A DNA stretch of 8,590 nt from Bacilli bacterium (GCA_028685275.1 JAQUEG010000022.1:1-8590), one strand, 5' to 3'; counted from the first letter of the stretch, positions 1-7,282 are shown. Program-made: numbers and translations. Notes: generated by a model not told the origin, from the letters alone.

Positions 1-1335
1 CCAAATATATTTTAACCAGCTCGTATAAGGAACTTCTAAGTATGCTAAACCAGCAATTAATACTAGACTAGAAGGTGCAATTAACATTGCAACTCCATAC
101 ATAGTTTGTGTGATCATCATTAGTAATGGCATCGCTGATTGATCATTAATTAAGACAGATGAAATATTTAGTAAGTAATTTGAAACATATAAATTATCAA
201 CTGTTAAAATAGAACCAAAGAAAACGTTAATTGCCATAATTATCGCATTCATTTTATCAGTTAAATTTATCAAATAATTAATAACAGTTGCATAAAAACC
301 AGAATTCAAAGTAAATATTACAACCACATTAATTAAAACTACTAACGCAGCAATTGGTAATGCTTTTTTAACTCCATTTAAGAAATTAGTAAGCATATCT
401 TTCATTTTTACTTTATATATGAATACTAAAATTAAGGTAATAAGACCAATAACGGTAATACATTCAACAATATTCCATTGTCCGAACGGAACAATTGTTT
501 GACCTAAAATATTTTGGAAAATATGGAAATTACCTATTTTAATGTCCATAATTGTACTATGCCACTTCATAAACATTTCAGTTCCAAATATTTGTGTCCA
601 AGAAGTTAATCCCAAAATAAACACAACATAAAGTAAACCAAAAGCAGTAAATGCTGGCCATAATTTTGCCCCTTGTTTGGTACTTTCTTCATCTAAAAAT
701 TTCATTTCTTCCGTAACATTTTCTGATTTACGTCCTTTTTTCATTTCAGCTGTTTTCCAAACATAAAAACCAGTTAAAACTAACGACAATACTAATAATG
801 CAATTTTATACCAAAAATATGAAAGTCCATTTATATGTAAAACCTCATTAATATAAGTATTATTAATTGTGCTTAAACTACCAATAATAATAGACCCTAC
901 AGTACACAATAATGCTAATAATTTACTATAACCCATTGCTAAAATAATAGCAATAAATAATGGGACAAAAACTATTAGTGGAAAACTAACACCAGTAAAT
1001 GCTGTCGTTTTCATAAATATAGCAAGTGTAATTAATAAGAAAATCTTTTCGTTTCCTTTTGCCATTTGTTTTACTTTATTTACTACTCCGGCTAAAGCAC
1101 CAGTGCTTCTTAAAACACCATATAATCCTCCAACAAATAGCAAGAACACTCCTGGTTGCCAAAAGTAAGCAATGGTTACGCCAATAGCACTAAAAATATC
1201 CCAAATACCAGTTGGAACAATAATTCCTTTTGTTACATTATAACCATCAAAAGTAGATGAAGGTAAAATCCAAGTTAATAATATAACGACTAAAATAGTA
1301 ATTCCTAACGTTTTTAATAAGTTTTTATTTTTCAT
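1..1335 (-). CDS. YfcC/C4-dicarboxylate-carrier-like membrane transporter, C-terminus cut off by the window edge
   Basis: Reading leftward from the ATG at 1335-1333, 445 codons stay open to the first base of the window. The protein is strongly hydrophobic, with about eleven membrane segments separated by short loops and one charged cytoplasmic-type loop around residues 195-220 (MKKGRKSE...). The N-terminus (ILTWILPSSTFDG), a GGLYGVLRSTGAL stretch near residue 70, and MLIAPSSLVLIAGLAYLEVP near the visible end resemble YfcC and related anaerobic C4-dicarboxylate/ArcD-type carriers of the ion-transporter superfamily. These are secondary transporters of organic acids or amino acids in the cytoplasmic membrane. 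The substrate cannot be read from sequence. The start is supported by AAAGGAG at 1344-1350, 8 nt upstream. It lies 25 nt behind lysS with no visible terminator, so co-transcription is likely. Probably only the last membrane segment is missing. The family is fairly secure; the exact subfamily is not. Confidence 0.72.
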   Translation of the reverse strand, partial: MKNKNLLKTLGITILVVILLTWILPSSTFDGYNVTKGIIVPTGIWDIFSAIGVTIAYFWQPGVFLLFVGGLYGVLRSTGALAGVVNKVKQMAKGNEKIFLLITLAIFMKTTAFTGVSFPLIVFVPLFIAIILAMGYSKLLALLCTVGSIIIGSLSTINNTYINEVLHINGLSYFWYKIALLVLSLVLTGFYVWKTAEMKKGRKSENVTEEMKFLDEESTKQGAKLWPAFTAFGLLYVVFILGLTSWTQIFGTEMFMKWHSTIMDIKIGNFHIFQNILGQTIVPFGQWNIVECITVIGLITLILVFIYKVKMKDMLTNFLNGVKKALPIAALVVLINVVVIFTLNSGFYATVINYLINLTDKMNAIIMAINVFFGSILTVDNLYVSNYLLNISSVLINDQSAMPLLMMITQTMYGVAMLIAPSSLVLIAGLAYLEVPYTSWLKYIW

Positions 1336-1360
1336 TTTATCACTCCTTTAATTCTTATTT

Positions 1361-2854
<1,494 letters not shown>

Positions 2855-2866
2855 CTATTTTACAAC

Positions 2867-2895
2867 ATATTATCATTATTGTAAATATTGGTCAA
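2867..2895 (-). promoter_or_regulatory. Probable internal sigma-A promoter for lysS
   Basis: On the minus strand, TTGACC (2895-2890) is followed after 17 nt by TAATAT (2872-2867), which is preceded by TG one base away, an extended -10. The -35 matches the consensus at 5 of 6 positions and the -10 at 4 of 6. It straddles the last codons and stop of dus and would start transcription about 20 nt before the lysS start codon. In AT-rich DNA chance matches are common, so this is a moderate call. Confidence 0.45.
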
Positions 2896-3844
2896 AAATT
2901 TCCATCATATTAGTAAAATTTTTAGCCATAAATATTTTGTTTTTTATTTCTTTCCCATTAGGAATTCCTTTTAAATACCAAATAGCATGACTTCTAATTT
3001 CTAATAAAGCTTGACGTTCATTTTTTATTTCGATTAAATAATTGAAATGTTTTTTTATCATTTCTATTTTTTCTTTAACAGTTGGTCCTTTTAAAAGAAC
3101 GCCTGTTTCTAGATATAAAATGATTTGTTTAATTAACCAGGGATTACCTAACACAGCTCGTCCGACCATAATGGCATCGCAACCAGTTTCATCTAACATT
3201 TTTTTAGCATCAATTGGTGTTTTTATATCACCATTCCCAATAACCGGAATAGAAACATTTTCTTTAACAGCTTTAATCATTTGCCAATCTGCTTTTCCTT
3301 TATAACCTTGAGTTCTTGTTCGAGGATGAATTATAATCGCTTTAGCACCAGCCTTTTCACATAATTTTGCTACTGAAACAGCATTAATGTTATTACTATC
3401 CCAACCACTTCTAATTTTAACAGTTACCGGACAAGAAACAGCGTTTACTACCGCTTTAACAATTTCATATATTTTCTCTGGTGTTTTTAACAAAGAAGCT
3501 CCCGCTTGTGAACGAATAGCAATCTTCGGAACGGGGCAACCCATATTAATATCAATAATATCCGGTTTCATTTTTGCTTCAATAATTTTAGCAGCGGCGA
3601 CAAATGATTCCTTATCGCTACCAAATATTTGTTGGGCAATTGGTCGCTCCATTTCGGTTTTAAAAAGCATCTTTAGTGTTTTTTCATTATCATATTGAAC
3701 GGCTTTGTCACTTACCATTTCAGCAAAAACAAGTCCACATCCAAATTCTTTTACAATGCGTCGAAAAGCACTATTGCTGATTCCTGCCATTGGTGCTAAA
3801 CAAACTTGATTGGCAATTTCAACATCCCCTATTTTAAAAGTCAT
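2876..3844 (-). CDS. dus: tRNA-dihydrouridine synthase (DusB/Dus-type, FMN-dependent)
   Basis: Reduces specific uridines in the tRNA D-loop to dihydrouridine using FMN and NADPH. The 322-residue length fits the family. The TIM-barrel begins with the FMN-binding APMAGISN at 17-24. The catalytic cysteine is Cys103 in INMGCPVPK, the general acid that protonates the uracil ring in this family. FMN-phosphate and tRNA contacts are visible as Lys143 (VTVKIR), His173 with Arg175/Arg177 (HPRTRTQGY), GNGD at 203-206 and [10 protein letters not shown]. The start has a GGAG ribosome site 8 nt upstream. It lies 18 nt after the DUF1450 gene and upstream of lysS, so tRNA modification and tRNA charging genes are paired here. 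The family is certain; the paralogue class (which uridine) is not resolved by eye. Confidence 0.95.
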   Translation of the reverse strand: MTFKIGDVEIANQVCLAPMAGISNSAFRRIVKEFGCGLVFAEMVSDKAVQYDNEKTLKMLFKTEMERPIAQQIFGSDKESFVAAAKIIEAKMKPDIIDINMGCPVPKIAIRSQAGASLLKTPEKIYEIVKAVVNAVSCPVTVKIRSGWDSNNINAVSVAKLCEKAGAKAIIIHPRTRTQGYKGKADWQMIKAVKENVSIPVIGNGDIKTPIDAKKMLDETGCDAIMVGRAVLGNPWLIKQIILYLETGVLLKGPTVKEKIEMIKKHFNYLIEIKNERQALLEIRSHAIWYLKGIPNGKEIKNKIFMAKNFTNMMEIFDQYLQ

Positions 3845-3862
3845 TATTTCATCTCCGTTAAC

Positions 3863-4087
3863 TTATTCTTTATTCATCGTTTCTTTTACTTTACTAATTA
3901 CTTCTTCAATTGTTTCACCAATAGCAGCAATTCCATTAACAACTACAAATATTTTACTTGCTCCAATACCACAAAGGCCTTGACAACCAACACTAATTTC
4001 AGCGGTTTCATCTAATGCTGTTAACTCCTTTTTTAATTTTTCTACATATTTATCATTACAAATATCGCAAATTTTAAATTCATTCAT
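3863..4087 (-). CDS. DUF1450 family small four-cysteine protein (putative 2Fe-2S thioredoxin-fold)
   Basis: A 74-residue cytosolic protein with no signal peptide. Its cysteines are Cys7 and Cys10 (CDIC) and Cys35 and Cys39 (GCQGLCG), followed by FVVVNGIAAIGETIEEVI. This matches the DUF1450 pattern (Bacillus YuzB-like): a thioredoxin-like fold with a C-terminal VNG...GET strand-helix. The CX2C plus CX3C arrangement could hold a 2Fe-2S cluster as in small thioredoxin-like ferredoxins; this is inference, and no function is established to my knowledge. The start codon overlaps the end of pduL by 8 nt (pduL stop TGA at 4082-4080), which suggests translational coupling. A GAGG ribosome site at 4097-4100 lies inside the pduL coding end. 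Confidence 0.82.
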   Translation of the reverse strand: MNEFKICDICNDKYVEKLKKELTALDETAEISVGCQGLCGIGASKIFVVVNGIAAIGETIEEVISKVKETMNKE

Positions 4088-4652
4088 TTAACAATACCTC
4101 ACCTTCGTCACCATTTTTTAATAAATGCGCATTAGCATCATCAAGATCAAGATGTAATTCATATTTAGCATTATCAATTACCCGAATATGAACATTATCT
4201 ATAATTCCACCTTTTTCACCAAATATTTTAATTTTAACCTTTTTGTCAGCATTTATTTTATACTTTTTAATTAAATCTGGTGCAATATGAATATGCCTAG
4301 TAGCAATAATACAGCCATATGGTTTATTAATTACCCCTTTATCAGTCATAATAGTAATTGGTTCACTACCAATTAAATCACCTGAATTTCGTACCGGTGG
4401 ATTTAAACCTAAAACATATGCATCAGTTTTACTAATTTCAACTTGTGTATATGGTCTTATCGGACCAATAATCCGCACATTTTCGATTTGACCTTTTTCG
4501 GTTTTAATAGTTACCATTTCTGCCGCTGCAAATTCACCAGGTTGAATTAAATCATTTATTTTAGTTAATTTATGATTAGAGCCAAATAGTATTTTAAAAT
4601 CATCTAATGACAAATGAACATGCCGCGCTGAAACACCAATTTTTATTTTCAT
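4080..4652 (-). CDS. pduL: Phosphate propanoyltransferase, PduL-type phosphotransacylase
   Basis: Interconverts acyl-CoA plus phosphate and acyl-phosphate plus CoA (propanoyl or acetyl). With acetate kinase it can stand in for Pta to make ATP. The 190-residue protein shows the two PduL repeats with all the likely metal ligands: His11 and His13 (SARHVHLS), Glu72 (QVEISKTDA), His120 and His122 (ATRHIHI) and His167 (YELHLDLDDANA). It begins almost directly at the first conserved strand, so it lacks the extra N-terminal helix that targets PduL into microcompartments. No shell protein or pdu gene is nearby, so a soluble housekeeping role is more likely. A TAA immediately precedes the ATG, so no longer start is possible. 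The AAAGGAG site (4666-4672) is unusually far away, 13 nt. First gene of the leftward train. Confidence 0.95.
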   Translation of the reverse strand: MKIKIGVSARHVHLSLDDFKILFGSNHKLTKINDLIQPGEFAAAEMVTIKTEKGQIENVRIIGPIRPYTQVEISKTDAYVLGLNPPVRNSGDLIGSEPITIMTDKGVINKPYGCIIATRHIHIAPDLIKKYKINADKKVKIKIFGEKGGIIDNVHIRVIDNAKYELHLDLDDANAHLLKNGDEGEVLLNE

Positions 4653-4688
4653 TTATTAATATATTCTCCTTTCTAATTATTTATCAAA

Positions 4689-4718
4689 ATTATACCATAA
4701 TAAGCCATATAAACACAA
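4689..4718 (-). promoter_or_regulatory. Extended -10 promoter of the pduL gene train
   Basis: On the minus strand TGGTATAAT occupies 4697-4689, a perfect -10 hexamer with the TG extension. Only a weak -35 (TTGTGT, 4718-4713, 18-nt spacer) is present, as is usual for extended -10 promoters. Predicted start is near 4682, giving a leader of about 30 nt before pduL. Confidence 0.65.
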
Positions 4719-4737
4719 TGAATATATAAAAACTTAG

Positions 4738-4766
4738 TCATATCTACCTTTTTAATTTCATATATT
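4738..4766 (+). promoter_or_regulatory. Candidate sigma-E (mother-cell) promoter for gerQ
   Basis: TCATATC (4738-4744) and CATATATT (4759-4766) are separated by 14 nt. The Bacillus sigma-E consensus is approximately KMATATT, 13-15 nt, CATACANT, so both boxes and the spacing fit with one or two mismatches each. No good sigma-A promoter is seen in front of gerQ. B. subtilis gerQ is, to my knowledge, sigma-E dependent, which supports the reading. AT-rich background makes chance matches possible. Confidence 0.5.
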
Positions 4767-4792
4767 TTATTAGATTTAGAAAGGATGATTAA

Positions 4793-5167
4793 ATGAATAA
4801 TAGTTATTATCAAAACCCTACTTTCCCCGGAACACCTACCCCATTAGGAACACCAAATCAGCAAACAGTACCACCACTAGAACAACAAATAACTGGGTTT
4901 CCAACAACAGAAATCTCTTACATTGAAAACATATTGCGTCTTAATAAAGGTAAATTAGCACGATTATATTTTTCATATCCAGATTCAGTTGAATGGCGTG
5001 ATAAAGTTTTTACTGGTATTATTGAACAAGCGGGAAGAGATCATATTGTTATAAGTGATCCTAACACGGGAAAATGGTACTTATTGTTAATAATTTATTT
5101 GAATTATGTTGAGTTTGAAGAACCAATTTCTTATGATATACCTGTTCCAGGAACAACAAATAGATAA
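4793..5167 (+). CDS. gerQ: Spore coat protein GerQ
   Basis: GerQ is a spore coat protein needed for the cortex-lytic enzyme CwlJ to be present and work in spore germination. The 124-residue protein has a disordered Pro/Thr/Gln-rich N-terminus (residues 1-38). The conserved GerQ core follows: SYIENILRLNKGKL (42-55), WRDKVFTGIIEQAGRDHIVI (68-87), and SDPNTGKWYLLL (88-99) ending in YLNYVEFEEPISY. Unlike the Bacillus protein there is no lysine before Lys52, so the N-terminal lysine cross-linking by transglutaminase described in Bacillus could not occur in the same way. AAAGGATG 7 nt upstream fixes the start. No cwlJ lies next to it. It is the clearest sign that the organism forms endospores or descends from spore formers. 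Confidence 0.95.
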   Translation: MNNSYYQNPTFPGTPTPLGTPNQQTVPPLEQQITGFPTTEISYIENILRLNKGKLARLYFSYPDSVEWRDKVFTGIIEQAGRDHIVISDPNTGKWYLLLIIYLNYVEFEEPISYDIPVPGTTNR

Positions 5168-5193
5168 AAAGGATTGCCACATCCTTTTTCTTT
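5166..5193 (+). terminator. Rho-independent terminator after gerQ
   Basis: Starting within the gerQ stop codon, AAAAAGGAT (5166-5174) pairs perfectly with ATCCTTTTT (5181-5189) around a 6-nt loop (TGCCAC). The descending arm is followed by CTTTT. Only two G-C pairs are present, so strength is moderate. The loop doubles as the -35 region of the next gene. Confidence 0.6.
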
Positions 5194-5202
5194 TGATATA
5201 AT
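5174..5202 (+). promoter_or_regulatory. Sigma-A promoter of the LemA-like gene, overlapping the gerQ terminator
   Basis: TTGCCA (5174-5179, 5 of 6 matches) is followed after exactly 17 nt by TATAAT (5197-5202, perfect). The -35 box sits on the loop of the gerQ terminator hairpin. Predicted start is near 5209, just before the AGAGGGTGA ribosome site. Confidence 0.7.
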
Positions 5203-5225
5203 TTTTAAAAGAAGAGGGTGAGCAA

Positions 5226-5762
5226 ATGGACAATATTTCACTAATTTTGTTAATTATTATTATAACAAGTATTCTTCTTATTATTTTTCTATTAATATAC
5301 AACCATTTCCAAACATATATAATTAAAATTAATATTGCGGAAAATAATATTGACAATACTTTGCGAGAAAAATTTGATTTTTTAGCTAAAGGAATTAATA
5401 TTATTGCTGACAAAACAATTAAGACCGAAAAAGAAAAAGAATTAAACGAATTAAAAGAGATGAAAATTTCTAATTTTGAATTAGACCGAGAATTAGTTAA
5501 AGTATTTAATAACTATATAACGATAAAAGAAGAACAAATAAAAAATATTAAAAATTTTAATGAATTATTAAATGAATTAAAAGAAACAGATGAACAACTT
5601 ACTGCTTATAAAGGATATTATAATAAGAATATTATTAAATATAATAAAATGGTTAAAATGTTTCCTAGTAACATCGTTAGTAAAATAGCCCGTTTAGAAG
5701 AAAAACCATTTTACGATGGTAAAGATATGACCGATGATGACGAACAAGATTTTAAATTATAA
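5226..5762 (+). CDS. LemA-like membrane-anchored protein
   Basis: A 178-residue protein with one N-terminal membrane segment (residues 4-24, almost all Ile/Leu) and then a long charged helical region (about 30-135), as in LemA proteins. The segment after the anchor (ENNIDNTLREKFDFLAK) resembles the LemA helix in which a conserved ID is followed by an L-x-x-K/R-x-D-L pattern. The C-terminal YNKMVKMFPSN (139-149) matches the family's YN...FPSN signature. It ends in an acidic tail (TDDDEQD, 169-175). LemA-like proteins are widespread; their molecular role is not established. The start has AGAGGGTGA upstream and its own sigma-A promoter. It converges with the DUF421 gene with zero intergenic bases. 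Identification rests on topology and the two motifs, so it is good but not absolute. Confidence 0.8.
   Translation: MDNISLILLIIIITSILLIIFLLIYNHFQTYIIKINIAENNIDNTLREKFDFLAKGINIIADKTIKTEKEKELNELKEMKISNFELDRELVKVFNNYITIKEEQIKNIKNFNELLNELKETDEQLTAYKGYYNKNIIKYNKMVKMFPSNIVSKIARLEEKPFYDGKDMTDDDEQDFKL
5701..5720 (-). terminator. Weak candidate terminator for the DUF421 gene, inside the LemA-like gene
   Basis: On the minus strand ACCAT (5720-5716) pairs with ATGGT (5709-5705) around CGTAAA, followed by TTTTCTTC. A 5-bp stem is short, so this is only a candidate. It is the only hairpin with a T-run that I see just beyond the leftward stop at 5763. Confidence 0.25.
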
Positions 5763-6479
5763 TTATTCTAAACAATTTTTTTCTTTAATATTTTTATTTT
5801 TTTCATAAATTACTAAATTTTTATTTATATCACAAGTTACTAATAAGATATTATTGAGGTTATAATAACCTCTTTTTTTTAATTCATTTAATAACCACTT
5901 TTTGGTTTTATTAATCATTTTTAAATTTTTTATAATAATTTTACCATCAAGCACAACATTAGCTACTAAATCCTCATATGGTGGTTTAATATTCATATCT
6001 TTAGGTGTTAACGGACGTTCTTCACTATTAGATAAAAAACTAACCTGTCCATTGGTTTCCATAATAGCATATTCTATTTTACTTAAATCAAAATAACCAT
6101 TACAACGACACTCCTCTAGTAAATCGTTAACGTCAAGCATACTTTTTTTAAGCCCTTTTTCCAATATTTGACCATTCTGTACAAGAATAGTAGGTGTTCC
6201 CGTAAATAATCGCCGAATCATTAAACTTTTAAGAGTGAAAAATGACATTATATATACAATAGAAGTGTACATCACCATCGCTATCACACCATTTATAGTA
6301 GGCGTATCCTCATTAACAGAAATTTCAGCCGCAATCGATCCCATTGAAATACCAATTACATATTCAAAAACACTAAGCTGTGAAATTTGTTTTTTACCTA
6401 ATAATTTAGTTAAAAAAAATAAAGCAACAAGAGCAGTAACACTTCTTATTACTATATTTAAATATTGATTAAAATCCAT
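5763..6479 (-). CDS. DUF421 (YetF/YkjA-type) membrane protein
   Basis: A 238-residue protein counted from ATG at 6479. An in-frame ATG at 6533 would add 18 residues, but that stretch crosses a promoter-like region. GAGGTGG lies 6 nt before the 6479 start, where the protein sequence begins MDFNQYLN as expected for the family. Three N-terminal membrane helices (about 5-25, 34-52, 60-82) carry the signature LLGKKQISQLSVFEYVIGIS. Two cytoplasmic alpha/beta parts follow, with PTILVQNGQIL, then LDVNDLLEECRCNGYFDL and MMETNG-like text (YAIMETNGQVSFL). DUF421 proteins are common in spore formers, and several occur in the spore inner membrane of Bacillus; a biochemical role is not established. Located 53 nt after the TetR gene in the same direction, it may be its target. 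The last 40 codons contain the opposite-strand terminator of the LemA-like gene. Confidence 0.9.
   Translation of the reverse strand: MDFNQYLNIVIRSVTALVALFFLTKLLGKKQISQLSVFEYVIGISMGSIAAEISVNEDTPTINGVIAMVMYTSIVYIMSFFTLKSLMIRRLFTGTPTILVQNGQILEKGLKKSMLDVNDLLEECRCNGYFDLSKIEYAIMETNGQVSFLSNSEERPLTPKDMNIKPPYEDLVANVVLDGKIIIKNLKMINKTKKWLLNELKKRGYYNLNNILLVTCDINKNLVIYEKNKNIKEKNCLE
5856..5880 (+). terminator. Rho-independent terminator of the LemA-like gene, within the DUF421 coding region
   Basis: GAGGTTA (5856-5862) pairs with TAACCTC (5866-5872) around a TAA loop, and eight T follow (5873-5880). The whole 5856-5872 block is a perfect palindrome. On the plus strand this is a textbook intrinsic terminator for the transcript of the LemA-like gene. 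On the minus strand the same bases encode KKRGYYNL of the DUF421 protein, and the A-run precedes rather than follows the hairpin, so it would not stop leftward transcription. Confidence 0.75.
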
Positions 6480-6485
6480 TACTAA

Positions 6486-6492
6486 CCACCTC
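6486..6492 (-). promoter_or_regulatory. Ribosome binding site that fixes the DUF421 start
   Basis: GAGGTGG on the minus strand, 6 nt before the ATG at 6479. The alternative upstream ATG (6533) is preceded by the end of the TetR gene with no comparable site, so the shorter form is preferred. Confidence 0.7.
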
Positions 6493-6503
6493 GTCTTATT
6501 TTT

Positions 6504-6532
6504 AGTATATATGAGGCAGTTTTTTTTATACA
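6504..6532 (-). promoter_or_regulatory. Possible weak promoter in front of the DUF421 gene
   Basis: TATACT (6509-6504) is a good -10, but the region 17 nt upstream (TGTATA, 6532-6527) is a poor -35. No terminator separates this gene from the TetR gene, so read-through is equally possible. Confidence 0.3.
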
Positions 6533-7135
6533 TTATTTAACTTTCGCTAATCCATTAACAATTAATTTAATTTCTTTAATAAATATTTCAATGTTTTTTT
6601 CAATCGAAATATTACGTTTATAACTTTGAACTAAATTATGCATAAATATTGCTTCCAAAATATCAATTATATAAATAAGTTGTAATTTACTATCAATTTT
6701 TAATTTATTAATATCAGTTAAATTAATAACATCATTTAAATTATCATCTAAATTTAAAGTAAATTTACGTTCTAATTGATGATTAAGATGTAAAAATATA
6801 TTTTTAAAATATACTTTATAATTCGGATTGTTTATTTTATTTATAGTATATTTATATAATTCAATAAAAGAAATAACAATATCACCTTTTGTTTTAATTA
6901 AATTATCTAATAAATTTTTTCTAATATCATTACTATGTTCTTCTAAAATATAATAATAAATATCTTCTTTATCTTTAAAATATTGATAAAAACTACCTCT
7001 TGGAATTTTAGCATCTTTTATAATATTAGCAATTGATGCTTCATTTAAAGGTGCCCGTGAAAACTCCTTAATAGCAGCATTTAATACTCTTTCTTGTTTT
7101 TCTTTTGGTATTTTCTCAAAAGTATTTAATGGCAT
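6533..7135 (-). CDS. TetR/AcrR-family transcriptional regulator
   Basis: A 200-residue ligand-responsive repressor. The N-terminal three-helix DNA-binding domain spans residues 11-58: RVLNAAIKEFSR (helix 1), then SIANIIKDAKIPRGSFYQYF (34-53), which is the helix-turn-helix with the typical G-S-F-Y-x-Y-F recognition end, then KDKEDIYYYI. The C-terminal two thirds is all-helical and divergent, as expected for ligand binding and dimerisation, so the inducer cannot be guessed. AAGGAG (7145-7150) sets the start. Its own promoter carries two inverted repeats, which suggests autoregulation. It lies upstream of the DUF421 gene in the same direction and divergent from the SpoIID-like gene. Either could be its target; a drug or lipid efflux gene is not present nearby. 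Confidence 0.92.
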   Translation of the reverse strand: MPLNTFEKIPKEKQERVLNAAIKEFSRAPLNEASIANIIKDAKIPRGSFYQYFKDKEDIYYYILEEHSNDIRKNLLDNLIKTKGDIVISFIELYKYTINKINNPNYKVYFKNIFLHLNHQLERKFTLNLDDNLNDVINLTDINKLKIDSKLQLIYIIDILEAIFMHNLVQSYKRNISIEKNIEIFIKEIKLIVNGLAKVK

Positions 7136-7156
7136 AATTATTCACTCCTTATCTAA

Positions 7157-7171
7157 ATGACACAATGTCAT
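7157..7171. promoter_or_regulatory. Inverted repeat, candidate TetR operator (proximal)
   Basis: ATGACA-CAA-TGTCAT, a perfect 6-bp inverted repeat with a 3-nt centre. It lies about at the transcription start of the TetR gene and 22 nt before its start codon, a classic position for autorepression. A 15-bp operator is typical of TetR-family dimers. Confidence 0.6.
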
Positions 7172-7187
7172 ATACATAAAGTGTATA
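7171..7187. promoter_or_regulatory. Inverted repeat over the TetR -10 region, second candidate operator
   Basis: TATACA-TAAAG-TGTATA, perfect 6-bp arms with a 5-nt centre, abutting the first palindrome and covering the -10 of the TetR promoter. The arm sequences differ from the first palindrome. It may be a second site or only an AT-rich coincidence. Confidence 0.4.
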
Positions 7188-7208
7188 GTATAAACACAGG
7201 TTTGTCAA
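7180..7208 (-). promoter_or_regulatory. Sigma-A promoter of the TetR gene
   Basis: On the minus strand a perfect TTGACA (7208-7203) is followed by TACACT (7185-7180) after 17 nt, or by TATACA (7187-7182) after 15 nt. The 17-nt version is preferred for spacing. Confidence 0.55.
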
Positions 7209-7230
7209 CTGATTAATATATATATATAAT
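7202..7230 (+). promoter_or_regulatory. Sigma-A promoter of the SpoIID-like gene with a TA-repeat spacer
   Basis: TTGTCA (7202-7207, 5 of 6) and a perfect TATAAT (7225-7230) are 17 nt apart. The -35 is the same DNA as the -35 of the divergent TetR promoter. The 3' half of the spacer and the start of the -10 are an uninterrupted AT dinucleotide run (7216-7227). Confidence 0.65.
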
Positions 7231-7282
7231 TATTACTTGTATTATTATTTTTAATTTTCCAATACTAAATACAGGTGATATT

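Noticed and set aside
3042..3305. 87-codon plus-strand open frame
   Set aside because: Lies wholly antisense to dus, has no ribosome site, and its hydrophobic composition is the mirror of dus codons.
3387..3698. 103-codon plus-strand open frame
   Set aside because: Antisense shadow of dus; no ribosome site or recognisable protein.
3806..4015. 69-codon plus-strand open frame
   Set aside because: Antisense to the DUF1450 gene and the dus start; Asn/Phe-rich low-complexity translation typical of AT-rich noise.
4653..4792. Riboswitch or small RNA in the divergent gap between pduL and gerQ
   Set aside because: Only 140 nt, mostly occupied by the two promoters and ribosome sites; no convincing stem-loops were seen.
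5087..5413. 108-codon minus-strand open frame
   Set aside because: Antisense to the end of gerQ and the start of the LemA-like gene, and crosses the terminator/promoter between them; no motif.
5902..6468. Two plus-strand open frames (5902-6096 and 6235-6468)
   Set aside because: Both are antisense shadows of the well supported DUF421 gene.
7217..7282. In-frame upstream extension of the SpoIID-like gene giving an Ile-rich hydrophobic segment that could act as a signal anchor
   Set aside because: It contains no ATG, GTG or TTG start, includes the promoter -10, and its hydrophobicity follows from the AT repeat. The ribosome site is at the 7283 ATG.
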